Positions 1 through 9,662 of a stretch of 64,000 nucleotides of DNA are shown piece after piece. Every line of letters begins with the position of its first letter. The first letter of the stretch is position 1. The position numbers were made by a program, and so were the translations under genes. The stretch comes from Paracoccus fontiphilus (GTDB lineage Bacteria; Pseudomonadota; Alphaproteobacteria; Rhodobacterales; Rhodobacteraceae), in contig NZ_JAFNAW010000003.1 of the NCBI RefSeq assembly GCF_017356265.1, forward strand, positions 1 to 64,000, in the 5' to 3' direction. The notes under the pieces are model-generated. The model was not told the origin of the DNA. It saw nothing but the letters and a program-made list of their open reading frames with translations, and ran no database searches.

Positions 1-1232
1 CGCCGGATTTCCTGGATCGACCAGCGGATCAGTTCTGGCGTTCTGCCCTCGTCTTGCGCATCGTTTTTTTGGGCGGCGCGGCATTGGCATGATGGCGGAT
101 GCTGGCCATCATCGCGAAGGCCAGCATGACCAGCGAAACATGCCGGTGCCAGCCATGCCAGGAGCGAGTCTCGTTATGATCGAGGCCGAGCTCATTCTTT
201 GCGGTCTCGAAGCTGTCTTCGATCGCCCATCGATGCCCTTCGACGCGGACCAGCGTCTCCATCGTGGTGCCCCGCGGCGACCATGTGGTGAAGAAGGCCA
301 GATCACCATCGGCAATATTGCGTCGGATCAGCAGGCCCCGGGTCCAGACGCCGCTGAGATCAGCATTGAATTCGCCAGCATCGAGATCGGCGAGATCAAG
401 GTAGGCCCAGTCGTGAAGCCGCTCGCCCTTGGTGCCCGCGCCGGCCGACAGACGCTGCCAAGCCTCGGGCGGCAAATCTCCCGCAATGCTCCCGGCCGTC
501 CCGCTGACGCCATAGGCTTTCCCCCAGGACGTGAAGGCGTGCTTGGAACTGACACCCAGGACATAGCCTTTTCCAGCGCGGCGTAGTGCTATTTCGATAT
601 TGCCAACCCCATAGACGCTGTCGGCGGCCACCCAGGAAAATGGAACCTTGGCCGAGAGCACGCGCTCGATCATGCTGCGGGCGATGGCAGGTTTAGTGGC
701 GAACTCCACCACCTCGGGCACATGGGCCCGGCTTCGTCTGACCGGGGCTTCAGCCCATGCTTTCGGCAGATAGAGGGCCCGATCGGTAAAAGCATGTCCG
801 TGTCGCGAGACGTAGCTGGCGAAGACGCCGATCTGGCAGTTGGTGATCTTTCCTGCCGACCCCGTATATTGGCGCGCGACCCCACAGGAGGCGTGGCCCT
901 GCTTCAAAAAACCGGTTTCATCGATCACCAGCACCGCCTCGGGATCAGCCAGCGTGTCCACGGCGTAGTCCCGCACAATATCGCGCAGCGCGTCGGCATC
1001 CCAATGGCCACGACCCAATATCGCCTGCTGACGCCAAGGGTCCCGGATCTCCAGCCGCTTCGGCCCGCATCCAACCCGTCTTGCGCCGTTCCTCACCCAA
1101 CAAGCCATCGAGAAACTGACCGGCCGATGCCGCAACCCGTTCCTGCGTAAACAGCGGCCGAATTCGAGCCTTTACTTCACGTAGTGAGGAAGCCCAAAGC
1201 TCCAGCGTCTCTTCGACCGACAACCCCGCCAT
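1..1232 (-). pseudogene. IS701-family transposase, two frameshifts, 3' end outside window
   Basis: A DDE transposase of the IS701 type, recognisable from VLVIDETGFLKQG, YTGSAGKITNCQIGVF, WVAADSVYG and the final EDSFETAKNELGLDHNETRSW block. The amino end (from ATG at 1232) is in one frame up to about 1043. There GGACCCTTGG has one base more than the reading needs, and the rest continues in another frame. Near 65-70 a run of seven A (minus strand) is followed by a premature stop at 29-31. With eight A the frame continues into LIRWSIQEIRR, the usual family tail, and runs off the window edge. Both lesions are single-base indels, one in a homopolymer, so sequencing error is as likely as real decay. 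Family assignment is firm; function of this copy is doubtful. Confidence 0.85.
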
Positions 1233-1250
1233 CCATGATCCCTCACTGAG
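1..1250 (-). mobile_element. IS701-family insertion sequence, partial (cut by window start)
   Basis: The element carries the frameshifted transposase above. Only its transposase-start end is inside the window. I could not define a terminal inverted repeat, so the 1250 boundary is approximate. It abuts the 3' side of the GntP/patatin pair and may have removed what lay downstream of that operon. Confidence 0.6.
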
Positions 1251-1371
1251 TCATGGTAGCGCATTGATTCAGAGCGGAGAGAAGAATGCAACTGTAATGC
1301 TAGATCACGCAGAGAAATCCCGCAAGCGCACAAAGTTCGCGGCAGCCACAGCCATGCCGGACATGATGCAG

Positions 1372-2814
1372 CTAGAAGCTGCCGACTAACGACCCCAGGG
1401 CGATGACCACGATCAGCGCCAGCAATGCGCCGACGATCGCCACCATCACGATGTCGCGGTAGCTCTGCCGGGCCGAGACGCCGCAGACCGACAGCAGCGT
1501 CACGACCGCGCCGCTGTGCGGCAGGCTGTCGAGCGTGCCCGCGCTGATCACCGCGACCCGGTGCAGCAATTGCGGGTCGATCCCGGCCTCGGTCGCGCGT
1601 TGCAGATAGGTCGCGCCAAGCGCGTCCAGGGCGATGGTCAGCCCGCCCGAAGCCGAGCCGGTCAGCGCCGCAAGGATATTGGTCGCGACCGCCATCGACA
1701 CCAGCGGCCCACCGCCAAGGCCCAGCACCCAGTCGCGCACAAGGTCAAAGGCCGGCAGCGCCGCCACCACCGCGCCAAAACCCACCAGACTCGCCACCGC
1801 GAAAATCGGCAGGACCGAGGCATTCGCGCCCGCATCCAGCGTCTCGCGCAGTTGCGGCAGGCGGCGGCGGTTCAGCGCCACCGCCGCCAGGATGGCCGCG
1901 ATCAGCGCCGTGGCCACCGACCAGACGCCGCTGACCGCGCTGATGTCGATCCCGCCCCAGCCGGGCTCGGCCAGCCACGAGAAATCCAGCATCGGCAGCA
2001 CAAAGAAGGACATCGCCAGATTGACCACGATCACCACCACAAGCGGCAGGGCGCCGGTCATGTGCGGCGGCAGATCCGGACTGCGATGGCCATGCTCCAG
2101 CTCTGCCGGGTCGAATTCCTGGGTCGTCATCGCCCGTTCGCGCAGCACCGGCGCCGCGACGGCAGGGGGGCGGAGGTCCGAAAAACGCTCGCCCTGCGCG
2201 CGGGCGGCCCGCTCGGCGCGGGCCAGCCACCACAGGCCAAAGCCCAGCATGACCGCGGAGGCGATGATCCCCAGACCCGGGGCGGCAAAGGGCGTGGTGC
2301 CAAAGAACGGCATCGGGATCGCGTTCTGGATCGCGGGCGTTCCCGGCATCGCCATCATGGTAAAGGTGAAAGTGCCAAGCGCAATGGCGGGCGGCATCAG
2401 GCGGCGCGGAATGTCGGCGCGGCTGAACAGCGCCTCGGCCATCGGGGCCAGCACGAACAGCGCGACGAACAGGCTGACGCCGCCATAGGTCAGTGCGGCC
2501 CCGGCCAGAACCACGGCCAGGATCGCGCGGCGCGGCCCCAGCCGTTCGGTCAGGATCTCGGCGATCGCGCGCACCGCGCCCGAATCCTCCATGACCTTGC
2601 CAAAGATCGCCCCCAGCAGGAACAGCGGAAAGAACTGACCGATGAAGCCCGCGCCCGCCCCCATGAAGGTCTGCGTCCAATGCGCCAGCAGCGGCTGGCC
2701 CGAGACGGCGGCGGCCAGCAACGCGGCGACCGGAGCCAGCAGCAGCACGCTCCAGCCCCGATAGGCCAGATAGATCAGCAGCGCCAGAGCCAGAAGAATG
2801 CCGAAGAGGCCCAT
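1372..2814 (-). CDS. GntP-family permease
   Basis: A 480-residue polytopic membrane protein of the GntP family, which takes up gluconate or other small hydroxy-acids by H+ symport. It starts MGLFGILLALALLIYLAYRG and has hydrophobic segments throughout, with the conserved FFPLFLLGAIFGKVMEDSGA and the closing LDSLPHSGAVVTLLSVCGVS region typical of the family. The start ATG at 2814 lies one base past the stop of the upstream patatin gene (2816-2818), so the two are probably translationally coupled. Length is normal. In related bacteria such permeases often sit beside a 3-hydroxybutyrate dehydrogenase (recalled, not checked). Here the next thing downstream is an IS701 copy, so a third gene may have been lost. 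Substrate is unknown. Confidence 0.85.
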   Translation of the reverse strand: MGLFGILLALALLIYLAYRGWSVLLLAPVAALLAAAVSGQPLLAHWTQTFMGAGAGFIGQFFPLFLLGAIFGKVMEDSGAVRAIAEILTERLGPRRAILAVVLAGAALTYGGVSLFVALFVLAPMAEALFSRADIPRRLMPPAIALGTFTFTMMAMPGTPAIQNAIPMPFFGTTPFAAPGLGIIASAVMLGFGLWWLARAERAARAQGERFSDLRPPAVAAPVLRERAMTTQEFDPAELEHGHRSPDLPPHMTGALPLVVVIVVNLAMSFFVLPMLDFSWLAEPGWGGIDISAVSGVWSVATALIAAILAAVALNRRRLPQLRETLDAGANASVLPIFAVASLVGFGAVVAALPAFDLVRDWVLGLGGGPLVSMAVATNILAALTGSASGGLTIALDALGATYLQRATEAGIDPQLLHRVAVISAGTLDSLPHSGAVVTLLSVCGVSARQSYRDIVMVAIVGALLALIVVIALGSLVGSF

Positions 2815-2815
2815 C

Positions 2816-3865
2816 TCAGACCCCTTCCAGCAGAATGTCGAGATCCGTCGACGAGCGCTTGCCGATATGCGCGCCACGTTCGCGCAGGAAGGTTTCCGCC
2901 GCGCGCCGGCCCTCATCGCGCAGCCAGTGCAGGAAGGTCCGGTCGGCATTCATCTTGGAGGAATGATCCAGCCCGGTCATCACTTCATTCCCCACCATAT
3001 GCACCCGCATCCGCGCCCAGCGGGCGCCCTCGCCATTGCCGGGATCGGCGACCTGGCGCAGCAGCGCGATCATGCGCAGCTCTTTCAGGGTCGCTGCGTT
3101 GAACGATACCTCGTTCAGGCGGTTCAGGATGGCGGCGGCGGTGCGTGGCACGTCCGGTCGCTCGACCGGGTTGATTGGGATCAGGATGGTGTCGTCGCTG
3201 TCCACCTCGCGCACCAGCGGGGTCAGGGTCGGGTTGCCCGCATAGCCGCCGTCCCAATAATGCTCGCCCTCGATCTCGATGGCCTGGAACACCGTCGGCA
3301 GGCAGGCCGAGGCCATCAGCACCTCGGGCGTCAGCTCGGCATTGCGAAAGACCCGACCGCGCCCGGTGCGCACATTGGTCGCGGTGATGAAGACCTTGAT
3401 CGGCGCGCAGCGCAGGCGGTCGAAGTCGATCACCTTTTCCAGCACCCGGGCCAGCGGGTTCTGGCCCGTGGGGTTCAGCACATAGGGCGAAAAGACGCGC
3501 GACACCAGGTCCATCGCGACAAAGGCCGGGGAATGCATCAGCGACCAGTTGCCAAGCGCCATGTCGATGGGGCTGGCCTGAAACGGGCTGAACCGGGCGG
3601 CATCGGCGACGAATTCCCAGAAATCGGTCAACGCCTGTCTTGCGCCTTCGGTCCCGCCTGCGGAATGACCGTCGGCCAGCACCGCCGCATTCATCGCCCC
3701 CGCTGAGGTGCCTGAAACTCCGGCGATTTCTATCCAGTCTTCTTCCAGCAGCCGGTCGATCACGCCCCAAGTGAAGGCGCCATGCGATCCGCCGCCCTGC
3801 AATGCCAGATCAACGGGAACCCGCGCGCCCGAGGGGACGCCATGTTCGCGAGAGGATTGTGTCAT
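2816..3865 (-). CDS. patatin-like phospholipase
   Basis: A 349-residue patatin-fold acyl hydrolase. The start of the domain shows the oxyanion loop GGGSHGAF. The nucleophile elbow GTSAG follows about 25 residues later, and the catalytic Asp lies in YWDGGYAGNP, so the Ser-Asp dyad is complete. No signal peptide is seen, so it probably acts in the cytoplasm on lipid acyl esters. ATG at 3865 (MTQSSREHG) is chosen because homology-like sequence begins soon after it. The frame stays open up to 4027, next to the IS481 end, but that extension looks unrelated. It is the first gene of a two-gene operon with the GntP permease. IS481 ends about 170 bp upstream, so the native promoter may be displaced. 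Confidence 0.85.
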   Translation of the reverse strand: MTQSSREHGVPSGARVPVDLALQGGGSHGAFTWGVIDRLLEEDWIEIAGVSGTSAGAMNAAVLADGHSAGGTEGARQALTDFWEFVADAARFSPFQASPIDMALGNWSLMHSPAFVAMDLVSRVFSPYVLNPTGQNPLARVLEKVIDFDRLRCAPIKVFITATNVRTGRGRVFRNAELTPEVLMASACLPTVFQAIEIEGEHYWDGGYAGNPTLTPLVREVDSDDTILIPINPVERPDVPRTAAAILNRLNEVSFNAATLKELRMIALLRQVADPGNGEGARWARMRVHMVGNEVMTGLDHSSKMNADRTFLHWLRDEGRRAAETFLRERGAHIGKRSSTDLDILLEGV

Positions 3866-4038
3866 GGCCACCCCGGCTTTCGTTGCGATGACGCTTCTAG
3901 CATGGGGGATACCAGTCACAATGCCTTGTTTCTGCGGTGCAGGATCGGGCGCGAATCGATCCTCGGGGGCAGGGGCTTCGGTTACAAGAAATTGGTCGCG
4001 CGTGGTGGCATGGGCTGCCACATGCAAAGCTGTCAGGA

Positions 4039-5047
4039 TAGGTGTTCAGTCCCGGCATCTGGTGGATCGGATCGACGATGAATCTGTCTGGCTCTGAAGT
4101 CCAGACCTTGCAGATGTATTCGTAGGGCGTCAGGCCGCTCAGCGTCTTGAGCCGACGGGCAAAGTTATAGGCTGCGATGAAGTCGTCGAGGTGCGTTCGC
4201 AGTTGATCGTGATTGTCGTAATGGAAGCGCTTGACGGTTGCCTCCTTGATCGTGCGGTTCATCCGCTCGACTTGGCCGTTCGTCCAGGGATGCCTTACCT
4301 TCGTCAGCCTGTGCTCGATCCCATGCTCGCGGCACACGCGGCCAAAGATGTGCTCGAAGGCGGTCGTGTCGCAGCTCCGGTTTGCGAACTGTATGCCATT
4401 GTCGGTCAACACCTTATGAAGCCGGTAGGGAACTGCGGCAATCAGGTCGCGCAGGAACTGGGCTGCGGCCATCTTGCCGGCCTTATGGACAAGGCGGACG
4501 AAGGCGAACTTGCTGGTTCTGTCAATCGCCACAAAGAGATACAGCTTGCCTTCGGCGGTCTGCACCTCCGCGATGTCGATATGAAAAAAGCCGATCGGAT
4601 AGCGTTTGAAGCGCTGCCGTTTCGGTTTGTCGCCGTCCACGTCAGGCAGGCGCGATATTCCATGCCGCTGCAGGCAGCGATGCAAGGCGAGCGCGTCAGG
4701 TGTGGTATAGAGGGTTGCAGTGCGTAGAGGCAGTCGTCCAGCGGCAGCAGCGTGTGGCGCCTGAACGCCACGACCATCGCTTCCTCCTCCGCGCTCATTG
4801 TTGTGGAGCACGGCTCCTTTGGCCCAGTCTTCAGGTCTTCGACCGTGGCCCGCTTGCGCCACTTCGCCACCGTCTTCGGATTGATGCCCAGCTCTCGGCT
4901 CAGCGTCGCGAGCGAAGCATGCGATCGTTGTATTGCAACTCGGATGGCGTGCGTGGTCGTGGCGCTTCCGTGACGAACTTGTCCCATAGGGCATCCTTCC
5001 ATTCCCAAGAAAGGATCGCACCATCAAACCATGGGATCAAACACCTA
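4039..5047 (-). mobile_element. IS481-family insertion sequence
   Basis: An element of about 1.0 kb with imperfect terminal inverted repeats. The left end reads TAGGTGTTCAGTCCCGG from 4039 and the right end, on the other strand, TAGGTGTTTGATCCCAT from 5047. No direct target duplication is obvious in the flanks. The transposase stop codon seems to depend on the flanking base: the element ends ...ACACCTA and here the next base is T, so the frame reads through into host DNA as far as 3897. Confidence 0.7.
4040..4987 (-). pseudogene. IS481-family transposase, frameshifted
   Basis: The amino end (MGQVRHGSATTTHAIR...) has a helix-turn-helix, LSRELGINPKTVAKWRKR. The rve-type DDE core follows in another frame: FHIDIAEVQTAEGKLYLFVAIDRTSKF, LTDNGIQF, NGQVERMNRTIKEATVKRF. 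The frames meet near 4690, where CGCTCGCCTTGC lacks one G relative to the expected Ser-Ala-Leu reading, so a single-base deletion splits the gene. ATG at 4987 has a purine-rich AAGGA upstream. Apart from the indel the protein is full length, so sequencing error cannot be excluded. Confidence 0.85.
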
Positions 5048-5124
5048 AATTACGAGATTTACTAAACCTAGACATACATCTTTTCATCAGACAAAATGAT
5101 GATGTTTAGCAAATCGGAATAATC

Positions 5125-5679
5125 ATGAAGACTAATATTGACCGTAGCCTTCGTCTTGTAACAAAAGATCAAAATGAAAAAACCTACGACTGGGCAATCA
5201 TTGAAGTCGACGATGAGGGACAACAATCGTCGCCTGAACTGAAACCATGGCGTTGGACCTTAGGCTTTACTGCAACAGAGATTTCTGTAATCAGTGAAAC
5301 CGTTGTTAATGAGGAACGCGGGCGAAGCGATGATTATGCTCGCCAACGAGAAGAAATTCACCACGGGCAAAGGATCAACGCTAAACTGGTCCCTGAAAGC
5401 TCTGATGATTTCTTTCATCCTCGGGAAGCCACAACGTACCGGATGTTTGGAACTGACCGTGTTATAAAGAATTTTGACCTAGAAATCATTCCTTTAGAAA
5501 ATGAAGATGAGAAGGAATCGTGTTATGCCGTTGGTTATCCCAGCTACACTGCTGAGATTGATTTTGTTAATGAATACTTCAGTGACTATGTTTCCTTCGT
5601 CATAAAGGTAAAGCCAAGTACTTTTTCTCAGTATATCAACCCACATTCTCCAAGTAAGTCGCTGATTTCGCTGTCGTAA
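5125..5679 (+). pseudogene. AT-rich gene of unknown function, 3' end replaced by IS1380
   Basis: A 184-residue frame much richer in A/T than its neighbours and with many acidic residues. I recognise no family. The first 172 codons are native. The IS1380 terminal repeat starts at about 5641, so the last 12 residues (PHSPSKSLISLS) and the stop are supplied by the insertion sequence. The original carboxyl end is not found on the other side of the element, where an unrelated AraC gene begins. Low GC and IS flanks on both sides suggest recent acquisition. There is no signal peptide or membrane segment. Confidence 0.6.
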
Positions 5680-7309
5680 TCGTGATATTTCGCATATAAA
5701 TCATGGCGTTGACGGCTGCGAGGGGCGCGTTTCATGGATCACCTGGAGGGTGCGGGCTTGGCGCGGGGAGATCGGGTTGATTTCGACCGCCGTGTGCGTC
5801 TGGAGTTCCGTGGTGCGCAGATCAGTTCAGACGGTGGCCTGCTGGTGATGCGCGAGCTTGATGACGTGCTCGGCCTGTCCAATCTGGCGTCGGAGGCGCT
5901 GCGAGACAGCCGCACCGGGAAGAACACGCTCCATCGGCTTGACGGATTGTTCCGGCAATCGGTGTTCGGACGACTGGCCGGATACGAGGATGTGAACGAT
6001 GCCGACCGCTTGGCCCTCGATCCCGTGATGCGTCAGGTCGTTGGCGGCAGGGCCGTCGAGGCGCAAGCTGCTTCGGCATCGCAGATGGGACGGTTCGAGA
6101 CCGAGACGCTGGCTCTGGCCGCGAACCGGGCGGCGCTGGCCGATCTGAACGGCCAATGGATCGACCGGTTTCATGACCGCAACGGGTTGAAATACATCGT
6201 GCTGGACATGGACAGCTCGGTCAGCCCCACCCACGGCGATCAGGAAGGTGCTGCCTGGAACGGGCATTTCGACTGCACCTGCTATCACCCCATCTTCTTG
6301 TTCAACCAGTTTGGCATGCTGGAGCGCTGCGCCCTGCGTAACGGCAATGTCCACAGCGCCGATGGCTGGCGGGATGTCCTTGATCCCGTCATTGCCCGAT
6401 ATGCTGGCCGCGACCTTGGTGGACGCTTCTTCCGGGCCGACGCTGCCTACGCGATCCCCGCGATCTATATGCGGCTGGAAGAAGCCAGGTTCTTCTACGC
6501 CATCCGTCTGCCCGCCAACGCCGTCTTGCGCGAGAAGATCGCGCATCGGCTGACACGGCCCGTGGGACGGCCTTCGCTGACCAAGGTCAAACGGTTCTTC
6601 GAGGACTTCGAGTATCAGGCGGCGTCCTGGGACAAGCCGCGCCGCGTCATCGCCAAGATCGAATGGCATCCGGGCGAGCTGTTCCCCAAAGTCGGCTTCA
6701 TCGTCACCAACCTGCCGATGGAGCCAGACTGGGTGGTGAGGTTCTACAACCAGCGCGGCACCGCAGAGCAGCACATCAAGGAAGGCAAATATGCCTTTCG
6801 CTGGACGCGGCTGTCATGCCGGAAGTTCCGGCACAACGAGGTGCGGCTGCAACTGCACGCGCTGGCCTACAACCTGGCAACCTTCCTGCGCTGCATCGAA
6901 CTGCCCGAGGCCATGGCGGACTGGTCGTTGACCAGCCTGCAACTCAAGCTGATCAAGATCGGCGCCCGCGTCGTCCGCCACGCCCGCGCCATTACCTTCC
7001 AGTTGGCCGAGGTCGCCGTCACCGGCCCGATGGTGCGGGCCGTCCTTGCCGCCATCCGCCGTCTTCGAACGCCTCCGTCATGCGCATGACCACGATCCAT
7101 GCCCAAGCTGAACGAAAGCGGCAGGACAGGTCCGTCTGCCGCGCGGAAAAGCGGCTCTGCCGGGCCAGAATGCTGCGGGTTCGAGGCTTGATCCACCCGA
7201 CTTCGGCCGTTTGCGCGACGACAGACACCGCTCGGGGCGAAAAACGCTTGCCCAGCGAGCAAAATCAGGCGATCTTGAAGTCAAGCGGCAGGCCACTTGG
7301 GGAATGTCG
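5641..7309 (+). mobile_element. IS1380-family insertion sequence
   Basis: The element is about 1669 bp, the usual size for this family. Terminal inverted repeats are ACATTCTCCAAGT at 5643-5655 and its near-complement at 7295-7307. Subterminal copies CTGATTTCGCT (5662) and CTGATTTTGCT (near 7268, other strand) are also present. The flanks (CAAC on the left, GGTC on the right) do not form the 4-bp target duplication expected of a simple insertion. Both flanking genes are truncated exactly at the element. Confidence 0.75.
5734..7089 (+). CDS. IS1380-family transposase
   Basis: An intact 451-residue DDE transposase of the IS1380 family. Recognisable blocks are ISSDGGLLVMRELDDVLGL near the start, YIVLDMDSSVSPTHGDQEGA with the first catalytic Asp, FRADAAYAIP with the second, and YNQRGTAEQHIKEGKYAFRWTR with the catalytic Glu region. 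Length is normal and the frame is uninterrupted, unlike the IS701 and IS481 copies nearby, so this copy may still be active. Confidence 0.93.
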   Translation: MDHLEGAGLARGDRVDFDRRVRLEFRGAQISSDGGLLVMRELDDVLGLSNLASEALRDSRTGKNTLHRLDGLFRQSVFGRLAGYEDVNDADRLALDPVMRQVVGGRAVEAQAASASQMGRFETETLALAANRAALADLNGQWIDRFHDRNGLKYIVLDMDSSVSPTHGDQEGAAWNGHFDCTCYHPIFLFNQFGMLERCALRNGNVHSADGWRDVLDPVIARYAGRDLGGRFFRADAAYAIPAIYMRLEEARFFYAIRLPANAVLREKIAHRLTRPVGRPSLTKVKRFFEDFEYQAASWDKPRRVIAKIEWHPGELFPKVGFIVTNLPMEPDWVVRFYNQRGTAEQHIKEGKYAFRWTRLSCRKFRHNEVRLQLHALAYNLATFLRCIELPEAMADWSLTSLQLKLIKIGARVVRHARAITFQLAEVAVTGPMVRAVLAAIRRLRTPPSCA

Positions 7310-7877
7310 GGTCATAGACTACAGGGCATCCGAAATGCCGCTGCACGGCGGCCGCGGAAGCGGCCTTGCGCTGGCGAAACTCGACCTGGATCAGGTCCAC
7401 CCTGCTGCCAGCCACGGAATCAAGGATCACCTTGCCCTCGGCAAGCAACAGCTCGGCAAACGCGTTCGATGTGCGCGCATCGTCGCGCACGTCAACCACC
7501 AGCGACACGATGTCGGATCGGTCGGTTTCATCGAGAGCCGCGACGACAACATTGGAGTGCACGATCAGATTGCCGATAATCTCGTTGAGCGCGCCCCTTA
7601 CATTGCGCTCCATTCTGGCGATCAGCGCAACTGGACCAAGGATGTCAATATGCTGATGCTGGGCCATTCGCAGCCCGATATCGGGCAGATCCCACGCTTT
7701 GGCGCAATCTTCGATCAGCCGGCAAAGCGCATCGTAGTCAACGTAAGCATCCGGGCGACGCAGAGCCACAGGATCTATGTTTGCTCGCTCGAAGAAAGGC
7801 TCCAGCAACGCTCCACGCATCGACGCGATCTGCTCGAGGCCGATCAGCTTGCTCGCCCGCGTAAAGTATCGGCTCAT
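7281..7877 (-). pseudogene. AraC-family regulator, amino-terminal half only
   Basis: The frame begins MSRYFTRASKLIGLEQIASM at 7877 behind a strong GGGAGG site. It matches the effector-binding half (arabinose-binding-like domain) of the AraC regulators found beside fatty-alcohol or alkane genes. It breaks off after residue 189 (..HFGCPVVYD), where the IS1380 repeat begins at about 7309. The last nine residues and stop come from the element. The AraC helix-turn-helix domain is therefore absent and the product cannot bind DNA in the usual way. It is divergent from the GMC dehydrogenase 120 bp away, so it was most likely the regulator of the 7998-13448 operon. Confidence 0.8.
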
Positions 7878-7997
7878 CGCTCCTCCCAGAGGCGGAGGAT
7901 CATAGGAAAACAAAGGCGCCCCGGCAACGTGCGGTGTGACCATCTCAATTCCGGCCGGAAAGAACCGGCGCAGGCCTTGGCAAAATAGGAGGAGACT

Positions 7998-9629
7998 ATG
8001 GAGTTCGACTATGTGATCGTGGGCGGCGGCTCGGCCGGCGCCACCCTGGCGTCCCGCTTGAGTGAACGCCCAGACGTCAGCGTATGTCTGCTCGAAGCAG
8101 GTGGCCGTGGAGACAGCATCCTGGTGCGGCTGCCAGCCGGGGTGGTCGCAATGATGCCCGGCTACGGCAAGATCAATAACTGGGCGTTCCAGACGGTGCC
8201 GCAGCCGGGTCTCAACGGACGCCGAGGCTACCAGCCGCGTGGGCGCGCGCTGGGCGGGTCCTCTGCAATCAATGCAATGCTCTATGTGCGCGGTCACCGC
8301 TCCGACTATGACCAATGGGCCGATCTGGGCTGCGACGGATGGGACTGGGATTCGGTACTGCCCTATTTCAAGCGCGCGGAGAACAACGAACGCGGCGCTG
8401 ATGAATTCCACGGTGCCGCCGGACCGTTGCATGTCAGCAACCAGAAGAGCCCGAGGCCGATCACATCAGCGTTTGTCGAGGCAGCGACCCGCCTGCAGTT
8501 TCGCCGCAGGCACGATTTCAACGACGGCGAGAACGAGGGGTTCGGCCACTACCAGGTGACACAGTTCCACGATGCCAAGCGCAACGGCGAGCGCTGCTCT
8601 GCCGCCGCAGCCTATCTCCACCCGGTAATGGACAGCCGCAAGAACCTGACGGTTCTGACCGGCGCTCAGGCGACCCGGATCCTGTTCGATGGCAAGCGGG
8701 CGGTGGGCGTCCGTTACCGCCAGGCCAAGGAGGACCGCCAGGTGCGGGCGCGACGCGAGGTGATCCTCTGCGGCGGCGCGTTCAATTCGCCACAATTGCT
8801 GCAGCTCTCGGGCGTCGGCAGGCCAGAAGATATTACGCGCCACGGCATAGCCATGGTTCACGAATTGCCTGGCGTCGGCCAGAACCTTCAGGACCACCTT
8901 GATTTCATCCTCGGATGGAAATCGAAGGACGCCGACAATTTCGGCATCGGCCTGCGCGGGACGGTCAATCTGCTCGGACACATTCGCGCATGGCGCAAAG
9001 ACGGCACGGGTATGCTGGCTACGCCTTTTGCCGAGGGCGCCGGCTTCCTGAAGTCCGATCCATCAATTGATGTCGCCGACCTGCAACTGCATTTCGTCAT
9101 CTCGATCGTTGATGACCACGCACGCAAGCTTCATCCGGGATACGGCTTCTCCTGCCATCTCTGCGCGCTGCGACCCTATTCTCGCGGTGAGGTCTTTCTA
9201 CAGTCGCCAGATCCTCTGGCAGCGCCCGGAATCGACCCGAAATTCCTGTCAGACAATCGAGACCTTCAGACGATGATCCGCGGCGCGCGGATCACGCGGG
9301 AGATTCTGCTGTCGGAGCCGATGGCGAAATATCGACACAAAGAGCTTTTCGGCGTTCAGGACGACCTGACCGACAAGCAGTGGGAGGAGCATATCCGCGC
9401 CCGTGCAGACACGATCTATCACCCGGTCGGCACCTGCAAGATGGGCGTCGACGATATGTCGGTGGTTGATCCCGAACTGCGTGTCCGCGGCCTGGACGGA
9501 CTCCGGGTAGTCGATGCGTCGGTGATGCCGACGCTTATTGGCGGCAACACCAACGCGCCGACCATCATGATCGCGGAAAAGGCTGCGGACCTCATAGCCG
9601 GCGTTCGCGCCGAAAAGCAGGCTGCCTGA
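7998..9629 (+). CDS. GMC-family FAD-dependent alcohol dehydrogenase
   Basis: A 543-residue glucose-methanol-choline oxidoreductase. The FAD-binding motif VIVGGGSAGA is at residues 6-15. The GMC signature around RGRALGGSSAINAM is near residue 82-95, the second around GAFNSPQLLQLSGVG near 260, and the catalytic His is in HPVGTCKMG near 475. It resembles AlkJ/choline-dehydrogenase types that oxidise medium or long-chain alcohols to aldehydes and pass electrons to the respiratory chain. A strong AGGAGG lies 8 bases before the ATG. The next gene is an aldehyde dehydrogenase 33 bp away and then a secreted alkylsulfatase, so the likely substrate is a fatty alcohol released from an alkyl sulfate (inference). 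Confidence 0.9.
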   Translation: MEFDYVIVGGGSAGATLASRLSERPDVSVCLLEAGGRGDSILVRLPAGVVAMMPGYGKINNWAFQTVPQPGLNGRRGYQPRGRALGGSSAINAMLYVRGHRSDYDQWADLGCDGWDWDSVLPYFKRAENNERGADEFHGAAGPLHVSNQKSPRPITSAFVEAATRLQFRRRHDFNDGENEGFGHYQVTQFHDAKRNGERCSAAAAYLHPVMDSRKNLTVLTGAQATRILFDGKRAVGVRYRQAKEDRQVRARREVILCGGAFNSPQLLQLSGVGRPEDITRHGIAMVHELPGVGQNLQDHLDFILGWKSKDADNFGIGLRGTVNLLGHIRAWRKDGTGMLATPFAEGAGFLKSDPSIDVADLQLHFVISIVDDHARKLHPGYGFSCHLCALRPYSRGEVFLQSPDPLAAPGIDPKFLSDNRDLQTMIRGARITREILLSEPMAKYRHKELFGVQDDLTDKQWEEHIRARADTIYHPVGTCKMGVDDMSVVDPELRVRGLDGLRVVDASVMPTLIGGNTNAPTIMIAEKAADLIAGVRAEKQAA

Positions 9630-9662
9630 AACGGAAGATTCTCTCGAGAGGAGACGACAAAA

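Noticed and set aside
89..586. Long plus-strand open frame across the IS701 transposase
   Set aside because: It is antisense to a clear DDE transposase and has no family-like sequence; a GC-rich shadow.
1516..3102. 528-codon plus-strand frame opposite GntP/patatin
   Set aside because: Composition is Arg/His/Gln-rich as expected of an antisense shadow of membrane-protein codons.
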